Assembly: GCA_035293805.1 (NCBI GenBank)
Contig: DATGMD010000021.1
Location: 1 to 10,168, forward strand
Direction of reading: 5' to 3'
From: JAJPHF01 sp035293805
Lineage (GTDB): Bacteria; Chloroflexota; UBA6077; JAJPHF01
DNA length: 10,168 nt
The stretch's first letter is position 1; the number at the start of each line of letters is the position of its first letter. This document shows, piece by piece, positions 5,066 through 10,168 of the stretch. A program made the translations under genes and the position numbers. The notes below the pieces were generated by a model. It ran no database searches. It worked only from the letters and a program-made list of their open reading frames with translations, and was not told the DNA's origin.

Positions 5066-6336
5066 ACGGTTCGGAGGGCTGTTCGACGCCGGGCCGGCGG
5101 CGCTACCGGCTGGCGGACGAGGTGGTGGAGGCGTTCGCGCGGCTGGACCGCCTGACGGCGGGCGACGCGGTGGATACGGAGCGGCTGGACGGCTTCGTCG
5201 AAGCGCGGCGGCGGACGCGCCGCAAGGTGCGGGAGCTGGGGAGCGCGCTGCGCCACGGCACGGTGGCCTCGCCGCTGCTGGGCGGCGCGGACGCCTCGCG
5301 CGCCTGGCCGCTGTACCGGCCCATGGCGGGCGGCGCCCCCGTCTTTCCCGAGGAGCAGGGGGCGGTCCACACGCTGCCGTCGATCGAGGGCGAGACGGTG
5401 CACGTGGGGTGGTTCGATCCGGCGCTGGCGCCGGTGCTGACCGTGGAGTCGGGCGACACGGTGTCTTACGTGGACACGATGACGCACTGCGCGGGCCGGG
5501 TCTGCCTGAACATGACGGTCGCGGAGCGGGAGGCACTACGGGCGGACTACCCGGCGGCGCCGCACTCGAACATCGGGCCGGTGGCGGTGCGCGGCGCGGA
5601 GCCGGGCGATGTCATCGAGTGCCGCATCCTGAAGGCCGACCCGATCGACTGGGGCTTCAACAACAGCGGGCCGGGCCGCGGCACGCTGCCCGACGACTTC
5701 GACCGGCCGCACCTGCGCTTCTTCCACTTCGACCGGGAGCGCATGACGACGGAGTTCTTGCCGGGCATCGAGATCCCGTTGGGGCCGTTCCAGGGCATCC
5801 TGGGAGTGCAGCCGCCGGGCGACCGGCCGGCGCCCTCGGGGCCGCCAGGGCGCTATGGCGGCAACATGGACCTGCGCGAGCTGGTGGCGGGCACGGCGCT
5901 GTTCGTGCCGGTGTTCCATCCGGGCGGGAAGTTGTGGACCAGCGACTCGCACGCCGCGCAGGGGGACGGCGAGGTGAACCTGACGGCCATCGAGACGGCG
6001 ATGCGCGAGGTGCGGATTCAGTACGTGCTGCACAAGCAGGTGGGGCTGGCCTGGCCGATGGTGGAAACGCCGACGCACTGGATCAGCCTGGGGATGGACC
6101 CGGACCTGGACGCGGCGCACACGATCGCGCTGCGCCAGATGATCCGGTTCCTGGAGGCCGGCCTGGCGATGGACCCGCTGGACGCCTACTCGCTGTGCAG
6201 CATCGCCGTGACGTTCCGCATCACGCAGTCGGTGGACGGCAACAAGGGCGTTCACGGGATGCTGCCGAAGGACCTGTTCCGCGCCGACCTGCGGGAGCGA
6301 CTGTCGCTCGTGGCGCCGCGGCAGCCGCGAGCGTAG
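4960..6336 (+). CDS. Acetamidase/formamidase family amidohydrolase
   Basis: A 458-residue cytoplasmic protein; the family hydrolyses short amides such as formamide or acetamide to the acid plus ammonia. The catalytic domain starts near residue 137 (HTLPSIEGETVHVGWFDP) and shows family landmarks: LTVESGDTVSYVD (160-172), PGRYGGNMD (296-304), the acidic/His-rich DSHAAQGDGEVN (329-340) and MLPKDLF (434-440). The first 135 residues are unusual. They contain an imperfect duplication (residues 1-11 and 25-35), then an Arg-rich, probably helical segment (50-100) that I do not recognise. The start is chosen at the ATG behind GGAGGAGGAG (4946-4955); ATG 5053 behind GAGGAGAGG is a serious alternative, giving 427 residues. 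Substrate cannot be read from sequence. The following phosphoesterase starts 109 bases on, with its own ribosome binding site. Confidence 0.85.
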   Translation: MDPRDEAMHRDVPAGHQQRRAGRPLDRRGEAMHPHDGSEGCSTPGRRRYRLADEVVEAFARLDRLTAGDAVDTERLDGFVEARRRTRRKVRELGSALRHGTVASPLLGGADASRAWPLYRPMAGGAPVFPEEQGAVHTLPSIEGETVHVGWFDPALAPVLTVESGDTVSYVDTMTHCAGRVCLNMTVAEREALRADYPAAPHSNIGPVAVRGAEPGDVIECRILKADPIDWGFNNSGPGRGTLPDDFDRPHLRFFHFDRERMTTEFLPGIEIPLGPFQGILGVQPPGDRPAPSGPPGRYGGNMDLRELVAGTALFVPVFHPGGKLWTSDSHAAQGDGEVNLTAIETAMREVRIQYVLHKQVGLAWPMVETPTHWISLGMDPDLDAAHTIALRQMIRFLEAGLAMDPLDAYSLCSIAVTFRITQSVDGNKGVHGMLPKDLFRADLRERLSLVAPRQPRA

Positions 6337-6445
6337 TCGGCGGAATCACGGGGTTTACCGCGCGCTTACCGGTCGCTCATGGCCTGGACACATTCTCGGG
6401 CTAGACTGAGCCGTTGCCAGAGTGCGGCGGTGAGGAGAGCAGGGA

Positions 6446-7912
6446 ATGCTGGGTGAGCGATGGCGCGGGCTGGGCCTGGCGCTGCTGGTGGCGCTGGCGG
6501 CGACGCTGGGGGCGGCCCCCCAGTCCTGGGGGGCGAGGGGCGCGGAGCCGCTGGCCCCCGGGGCATGGGGGGAGGCGGCAGGCGGGTCGGTTGCGCCCGG
6601 GGCGGCGCGGCCGGGCGGGGGGCCGGCGCCGACGGCGGCGATCGACCACGTGGTGGTGATCTACCTGGAGAACCACAGCTTCGACAACCTGTACGGGCTG
6701 TTCCCCGGCGCCGACGGGCTGGCGAACGCGCAGGATGCGTTGCCGCAGGTGGACCTCGACGGCAGGCCGTACGCGGCGCTGCCGCAGCCGGTGAACACGT
6801 CGCAGCAGCCGCCCGGCCCGGACCCGCGCTTCCCCGCCGACTTGCCGAACCAGCCGTTTGACATCGGCCGCTACGTGCCGGCTGACGAGGAGACCGGCGA
6901 CCTGATCCACGCCTACTACCGACAGCAGTACCAGATCGACGGCGGCAAGATGGACCGCTTCGCGTACTGGAGCGACGCCAAGGGGCTGGCGCTGGGGCAC
7001 TACGATACGAGTGGGCTGCCGCTCGCGCGCTGGGCGCGGGAGTACACGCTGGCCGACCATTTCTTCCACGCGGCGTTCGGCGGCTCGTTCCTGAACCACT
7101 TCTGGCTCGTGTGCGCCTGTACGCCGCTGTGGCCGAACGCGCCGGCGGATGCGGTGTCGGTCCCCTTCCCGGACCGGCCGGACTACCTGCAAGACCGAAG
7201 CGTGCGGCCGGACGGGTACGCGGTAAACACGACGCAGCCCTTCTACGCGCCGTACCGGGCGGGCACCCCTGACGACCATCGCCTGCCGCCACAGACGCTG
7301 CCGCACATCGGCGACCGCCTGGACGCGGCCGGGGTGTCGTGGGCCTGGTACGCGGGGGGCTGGAACGCCGCGGCCGCGGGCCGACCGGACGCGCTGTTCC
7401 AGTACCATCACCAGCCGTTCAACTACTTTGCGGACGTGGGCGGCGACCCGGCGGCGCGGGCGCGGCACCTGCAGGACGAGACGGACTTTCTGGCGGCGCT
7501 GCGGGAGGGCACGCTGCCGCAGGTTGTCTGGGTGAAGCCGGCCGGGACCGACAACGAGCACCCGGGCTACACGGACGTGATCACCGGCGAGCAGCACACG
7601 GAGGCGCTGCTGCGCGCGATCCAGGACAGCCGCTACTGGCCGCACGTCGCGATCGTCGTCACCTACGACGAGCATGGCGGCTACTGGGACCACGTGGCGC
7701 CGCCGGTCGTGGACGAGTGGGGCCCGGGCGAGCGGGTGCCGACGCTGATCATCTCGCCGTTTGCGAAGCGGGGCTTCGTGGACCACACGCCGTACGACAC
7801 CACCTCGATCCTGCGGTTCATCGAGTGGCGCTGGAATCTGCCCGCGCTCGGGCCGCGCGACGCCGCGGTGAACAACCTGCTGAACGCGTTTGACTTCGGC
7901 GACGTCCGGTAG
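6446..7912 (+). CDS. Secreted phosphoesterase, acid phosphatase (AcpA)/phospholipase C family
   Basis: A 488-residue exported hydrolase that cleaves phosphate monoesters or phospholipid diesters using a metal centre; this family includes AcpA-type acid phosphatases and bacterial phospholipases C. A Sec-type signal peptide occupies about residues 1-30 (hydrophobic core LGLALLVALAATLGAA), followed by a Gly/Ala/Pro-rich linker to residue 64. The catalytic domain begins IDHVVVIYLENHSFDN (66-81), where Glu75 and Asn76 match the metal-binding/nucleophile region. The second signature is VTYDEHGGYWDHVAPP (405-420), with Asp408, Glu409, Asp415 and His416. The N-terminus lacks a twin-arginine motif, although many phospholipase C relatives use Tat export. 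Length fits AcpA-like proteins without the extra C-terminal domains of classical phospholipase C, so a phosphatase is the better guess. The start has GAGGAG eight bases upstream; a TAGACT (6402-6407) is a weak -10 candidate. Possible role: phosphate scavenging. Confidence 0.88.
   Translation: MLGERWRGLGLALLVALAATLGAAPQSWGARGAEPLAPGAWGEAAGGSVAPGAARPGGGPAPTAAIDHVVVIYLENHSFDNLYGLFPGADGLANAQDALPQVDLDGRPYAALPQPVNTSQQPPGPDPRFPADLPNQPFDIGRYVPADEETGDLIHAYYRQQYQIDGGKMDRFAYWSDAKGLALGHYDTSGLPLARWAREYTLADHFFHAAFGGSFLNHFWLVCACTPLWPNAPADAVSVPFPDRPDYLQDRSVRPDGYAVNTTQPFYAPYRAGTPDDHRLPPQTLPHIGDRLDAAGVSWAWYAGGWNAAAAGRPDALFQYHHQPFNYFADVGGDPAARARHLQDETDFLAALREGTLPQVVWVKPAGTDNEHPGYTDVITGEQHTEALLRAIQDSRYWPHVAIVVTYDEHGGYWDHVAPPVVDEWGPGERVPTLIISPFAKRGFVDHTPYDTTSILRFIEWRWNLPALGPRDAAVNNLLNAFDFGDVR
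6515..6534 (+). repeat. 9-bp palindrome inside the signal-peptide codons
   Basis: GCCCCCCAG (6515-6523) and CTGGGGGGC (6526-6534) are perfectly complementary with a 2-base centre, within codons 24-30 of the phosphoesterase gene. In mRNA this is a strong stem about 70 bases past the start codon. Confidence 0.5.
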
Positions 7913-7978
7913 CTGCGGCGGGGGCCGCGCGTGGCGGGGCCGACGGGCGCGGGCGGGGACGCGCCCGGGGCGTCGGGA

Positions 7979-8007
7979 TTGACGCTCCGGGGCCGAACCC
8001 GTACCAT
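7979..8007 (+). promoter_or_regulatory. Promoter of the 8058-8648 gene
   Basis: TTGACG (7979-7984) and TACCAT (8002-8007) are separated by exactly 17 bases and match the sigma-70-type consensus at five and four of six positions. This is the best match noticed in the window. The predicted transcript would start near 8014 and have a leader of about 45 bases. Confidence 0.6.
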
Positions 8008-8057
8008 CCTGATAGGAAGCCGGCGCGGGACGGCGGGCCGGCCGCGGGGAGGGCGAG

Positions 8058-8648
8058 ATGGACGACTCGGAGGCGGAAGCCCGAGCCCAGCGCGAGCGGC
8101 TGGAGGCTGCCGAGATCTACGCCTTCATCTTTCCGGTGCTCGACCGGCTGCTGCTGCTGGACGTGCGCGCGCTGCCCGAGCACCCGCCGCGCGCGCTGCT
8201 GGTGTCGAGCGCGGAGATCGTGCAGGACCTCGTGCCGCGGTTTCGGCGACAGCTTTCCGACTTGTTCCTGCGGAAGCCCGAGCTGATCTTCAGCCGCCTG
8301 CGCCTGTTCTCGTACCTCGACGGCGAGATGGCGCAGCTCGTGGTGGAGGCCGCGCTGGCGCGCGAGCAGCGCCCGCCCGTCGAGCGCGGGGCCGAGCGCA
8401 GCTTCGCCTATGCGCGAGTGCGGACGGCGACGGCCGAGTTTTTCGGCACGCCGGTGTGGCAGCTGGTCGAGGAGACGGCGCAGCGCAAGAGCCACAATGC
8501 GCTGGGCGACTCGCTGGCCGCGGCGCGGGAGCAGCTGACGGTGTGGGAGCAGGAGATGGTGCGGCGCGCGGCGGCCGAGGAGCGGCGGCGCCTGTTCTCG
8601 GAGCGCCACTACCGCATCATCCGTCCCCAGGACCCGCCCGAGAGCTAA
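8058..8648 (+). CDS. Uncharacterised charged, helical protein
   Basis: I do not recognise this 196-residue protein. It is rich in Arg, Glu, Ala and Leu, has no signal peptide or membrane segment and no obvious catalytic motif, and should be almost entirely alpha-helical. The N-terminal third (residues 12-60) is Leu-rich and amphipathic (IYAFIFPVLDRLLLLDVRAL). The middle has a regular Arg/Leu pattern (DLVPRFRRQLSDLFLRKPELIFSRLRLFSYLDGEMAQL), and the C-terminal part (about 150-185) is a likely coiled coil with REQLTVWEQEMVRRAAAEE. Coding status is supported by an excellent ribosome binding site (GGGGAGGG, 8046-8053), a good promoter at 7979-8007, a full-length open frame with G/C-rich third positions, and a clean 3' hairpin. 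A cytoplasmic, possibly oligomeric scaffold or regulatory protein fits, but no function is assigned. Confidence 0.75.
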   Translation: MDDSEAEARAQRERLEAAEIYAFIFPVLDRLLLLDVRALPEHPPRALLVSSAEIVQDLVPRFRRQLSDLFLRKPELIFSRLRLFSYLDGEMAQLVVEAALAREQRPPVERGAERSFAYARVRTATAEFFGTPVWQLVEETAQRKSHNALGDSLAAAREQLTVWEQEMVRRAAAEERRRLFSERHYRIIRPQDPPES

Positions 8649-8656
8649 CCACCTGG

Positions 8657-8707
8657 CCGGGGCTGACGTGCCGCTCTGGCCTGGCCAGAGCGGCACGTCA
8701 GCCCCGG
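8657..8707. terminator. Perfect 25-bp inverted repeat between convergent genes
   Basis: The arms 8657-8681 and 8683-8707 are exactly complementary with a single central base (8682), giving a stem of up to 24 bp with a 3-nt loop on either strand. It lies 9 bases past the stop codon at 8648 and 32 bases past the end of the minus-strand gene, so it probably acts as a bidirectional terminator. No U-tract follows on the plus strand (GGAAACAGG). Its length and perfection exceed ordinary terminators and would also allow cruciform formation. Confidence 0.7.
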
Positions 8708-8713
8708 AAACAG

Positions 8714-8734
8714 GCTTGCACCTTGCCTGCAAGC
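8714..8734 (-). terminator. Hairpin just past the isochorismatase-like gene
   Basis: GCTTGCA and TGCAAGC form a 7-bp stem with a 7-nt loop. On the minus strand it starts five bases after the stop codon and is followed by CTGTTTCC, a weak U-rich tail. The larger inverted repeat follows immediately, so this gene may have two stacked stems at its 3' end. Confidence 0.45.
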
Positions 8735-8738
8735 GGCT

Positions 8739-9422
8739 CTAGCGCGTGACCCCCACGGGCTCCGCTTGCGGCGTCGTGACCCGCTCCAGGTAGGCGATCA
8801 CGTCGTCGAGCGGCAGCACGTCGCCGTACTTCTGATGGATGTCGAACAGGTTGATCTTGTGAGGCAGCACGCCGCGGTCGGCGACGCACTCCTCGGGCAC
8901 GACGACGATGTAATTGTAGGAGAAGGCGTCGACGACGGTGGCGCGCACGCAGCCGCTGGTCACCATGCCGGTGACGATGAGGGTGTCGACGCCGTGGAAG
9001 GTGAGCAGGCTGGCCAGCTCGGTGCCAAAGAAGCCGCTCGGGTAGCGCTTGGTGAGGACCGACTCGTCGGGCCGCGGGGCGATCGGCGGCACGATCTGGT
9101 GCTTCTCGGGCAGGTCTTCGCGGGCGGCGGCGCCGGCGCTCTTCCAGCGGCCGCGCTCGGCGCGGTTGGCGGCGGGCTTGCCGGTAGTGTAGATGACGGG
9201 CACGCCGCGGGGCCGGGCCACGTCGAGCAGGCGGCGGATAGCGTCGGCGCACGGCCAGCCGGTGAGGCCCCAGCCGGTGGGGAAGCGGTCGTCGACGAAG
9301 GCGTAGCTCATGTCGATGACGACGATGCCGGGGCGGGCGCCTAGCTCGCGCGGCGTGTCCCAGCCGGCCTTGCGGTAGCCCTCCAGGTCGGCGGCGGTGA
9401 ACAGGTCGTCCCAGGCTGCCAT
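8739..9422 (-). CDS. Isochorismatase-family cysteine amidohydrolase (N-carbamoylsarcosine amidase-like)
   Basis: A 227-residue cytoplasmic hydrolase of the isochorismatase-like fold, whose members cleave C-N or vinyl-ether bonds through an Asp-Lys-Cys triad. Here Asp37 lies in VVIDMSYAFVDD, Lys125 in LTKRYPSGFFGT and Cys158 in VTGMVTSGCVRATVVDAFSY, so the catalytic set is complete. The region ending NLFDIHQKYGDVLPLDDVIAYLERV (191-215) and the presence of about 30 residues before the fold resemble N-carbamoylsarcosine amidases and related maleamate-type amidases more than nicotinamidases, because nicotinamidase metal-binding motifs are not seen. The exact substrate cannot be fixed. The start is the ATG behind AGGGAGG (9427-9433); upstream frames are low complexity. 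It converges on the 8058-8648 gene. With the acetamidase-like enzyme it is one of two C-N hydrolases here. Confidence 0.87.
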   Translation of the reverse strand: MAAWDDLFTAADLEGYRKAGWDTPRELGARPGIVVIDMSYAFVDDRFPTGWGLTGWPCADAIRRLLDVARPRGVPVIYTTGKPAANRAERGRWKSAGAAAREDLPEKHQIVPPIAPRPDESVLTKRYPSGFFGTELASLLTFHGVDTLIVTGMVTSGCVRATVVDAFSYNYIVVVPEECVADRGVLPHKINLFDIHQKYGDVLPLDDVIAYLERVTTPQAEPVGVTR

Positions 9423-9457
9423 GCTGCCTCCCTCTCCTGCCGCGGTCGCCGCCTGGC

Positions 9458-9476
9458 GGCCAGCAGGGCGCTGGCC
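9458..9476 (-). promoter_or_regulatory. Leader hairpin of the isochorismatase-like gene
   Basis: GGCCAGC (9458-9464) and GCTGGCC (9470-9476) form a 7-bp stem with a 5-nt loop in the presumed leader, 36 bases before the start codon. On the minus strand TATCAT (9504-9499) upstream is a plausible -10 element, with no clear -35. Confidence 0.3.
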
Positions 9477-9616
9477 CGCGCGCCGCGGTGGTGGTTGCAT
9501 GATACGCGATGCGCGGGCGCGGGCGTTGGGCGGCGGGGCAGCGCGCGCGCCCGCGGCGGTTGGGCGCGGCGGCCCGGGGAGCGGCGGGGCGCGAGTGTAC
9601 GGTCCCGCGTGCGGTG

Positions 9617-9625
9617 TGCTATCGT
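9617..9625 (+). promoter_or_regulatory. Extended -10 candidate for the VOC gene
   Basis: TGCTATCGT fits a TG-n-TATNNT extended -10 element 83 bases before the start codon. No convincing -35 hexamer is present. Confidence 0.28.
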
Positions 9626-9707
9626 GCAAGGAGCAGGCGCGCGGCGGCTGGGCCGCGGGCGCGCGACGGGAGGGGTACGGCGGCGCGGCGCGCCGGGCTG
9701 GGCGGGT

Positions 9708-10112
9708 ATGGACGTGTTGCAGATGCGCGTGATCATCCGAGTCCGCGACGTCGAGAGCGCCGTGCGCTTCTACCGCGACGCGCTGGGGCTGCGGGTGACG
9801 GAGCGGTGGGCCCGGCCAGGCCCGGGCGCGATCTTCGACACCGGCCGCGGCCAGATCCAGGTATACGCGAGCCAGAATGGCGCGGAGGAGCCGCCGCTGC
9901 CGCCGCCGACGATCCTGCTGGTGACGCCCGACGCCGACGTGGAGCACGCGCGGCTGGCGTCGGTGGGCGTGCAGGCGCTGTGGGGCCCCGCCACGACGGC
10001 CTGGGGAACACGCCAGTTCGCCGTCCAGGACCCCGACGGGACGACCGTGGTCTTCTGCTCGGCGGCGATGCCGGCCGCGCCGGCCGCCGACGCCTCGCGC
10101 GCCACTTCGTAG
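9708..10112 (+). CDS. VOC-fold (glyoxalase/bleomycin resistance) protein, non-canonical ligands
   Basis: A 134-residue cytoplasmic protein with the paired beta-alpha-beta-beta-beta modules of the vicinal oxygen chelate superfamily. Module one is VIIRVRDVESAVRFYRDALGLRVTERW (8-34) through IQVYAS (50-55). Module two is TILLVTPDADVEHARLASVGVQALWGP (68-94) through FAVQDPDGTTVVFCS (104-118). The metal-ligand positions look altered: the usual His at the first strand is replaced in VIIRVRD, and the final Glu after DPDG is replaced in DPDGTTVVFCS. This suggests a ligand-binding or drug-sequestering member rather than a metalloenzyme, although other ligands cannot be excluded. The C-terminal Ala/Ser tail (119-134) is disordered-looking. 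The ribosome binding site is weak for both the ATG at 9708 and the alternative at 9723. It is followed directly by the C-rich array. Confidence 0.82.
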   Translation: MDVLQMRVIIRVRDVESAVRFYRDALGLRVTERWARPGPGAIFDTGRGQIQVYASQNGAEEPPLPPPTILLVTPDADVEHARLASVGVQALWGPATTAWGTRQFAVQDPDGTTVVFCSAAMPAAPAADASRATS

Positions 10113-10114
10113 CG

Positions 10115-10168
10115 CGGTCTGGACCTACCCCCCGGCTGACCTACCCCCCCCGGCTGACCTACCCCCCC
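10115..10168. repeat. C-rich 18-nt tandem repeat running off the window
   Basis: CGGCTGACCTACCCCCCC occurs twice exactly (10133-10150 and 10151-10168). A degenerate unit (10115-10132, CGGTCTGGACCTACCCCC) precedes it. The array is cut by the window edge. The minus strand carries G-runs of six to eight, capable of G-quadruplex formation. The position just after the VOC stop codon and at the end of the sequence suggests a contig edge in a repeat. Confidence 0.75.

Larger units (their letters stand above)
9423..9707. other. Divergent intergenic region
   Basis: This region separates the minus-strand isochorismatase-like gene from the plus-strand VOC gene and should contain both promoters. The minus-strand side has the leader hairpin and a TATCAT. 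The plus-strand side has an extended -10 candidate at 9617-9625. The rest is very GC-rich low-complexity sequence; an in-frame extension of the VOC frame to 9495 has no protein-like character. Confidence 0.5.

Noticed and set aside
3286..5487. A 733-codon open frame on the minus strand
   Set aside because: It lies opposite the Kelch, fabZ and amidase genes, which have clear conserved motifs, and crosses the non-coding repeats. It is a GC-rich antisense shadow.
6401..7786. A 461-codon open frame opposite the phosphoesterase gene
   Set aside because: The plus strand carries full phosphoesterase signatures in this interval; the minus frame is Arg/Val/Pro-rich with no domain.
9495..9707. N-terminal extension of the VOC protein to 9495
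   Set aside because: The added 71 residues are Arg/Gly/Ala-rich low-complexity sequence, and VOC proteins begin close to the first strand, as they would from 9708.

Overview
The window is GC-rich bacterial DNA carrying accessory, loosely organised genes. It most resembles an uncultured Chloroflexota (Thermomicrobia/Sphaerobacter-like) genome. This is an inference from three things: very high G+C with G/C in third codon positions, a secreted Kelch protein with a Thr/Pro linker and a terminal domain ending in PTFIGGGPGAF of a kind I associate with Chloroflexota, and intergenic hairpin repeats of the GGCAGGGGACGAGCCCC type. No rRNA, tRNA, CRISPR array, phage gene or intact mobile element is visible.

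Layout. 1-677 has no convincing gene and holds short inverted repeats and one copy of a 33-nt hairpin repeat. 678-1838 (minus) is an FAD/NAD(P)-binding oxidoreductase. 1839-2165 is its leader and upstream region. 2166 to about 2350 is the decayed N-terminus of an IS630-like transposase. 2583-3717 is a secreted four-Kelch-motif protein broken by an apparent 2-nt deletion near 3021-3025. 3884-4417 is a FabZ-type hydroxyacyl-ACP dehydratase. 4418-4959 is a non-coding block with four more copies of the hairpin repeat. 4960-6336 is an acetamidase/formamidase-family amidohydrolase, and 6446-7912 is a secreted phosphoesterase of the acid phosphatase/phospholipase C type. 8058-8648 is an unrecognised charged helical protein with the best promoter in the window. 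It converges, across a perfect 25-bp inverted repeat, on 8739-9422 (minus), an isochorismatase-fold amidohydrolase. 9708-10112 is a VOC-fold protein. The window ends inside C-rich 18-nt tandem repeats.

Most genes have their own ribosome binding site and are separated by 85-540 bases, so they look like single-gene units rather than one operon. The acetamidase-like and isochorismatase-like enzymes are both C-N hydrolases and could serve nitrogen scavenging, and the exported phosphoesterase could serve phosphate scavenging. Nothing in the sequence ties them into one pathway. I do not see a clear new multi-gene system. The best leads are the hairpin repeat with two competing left arms, the duplicated translation-start region of the amidase, the unknown 8058-8648 gene, and the G-quadruplex-like array at the right end.
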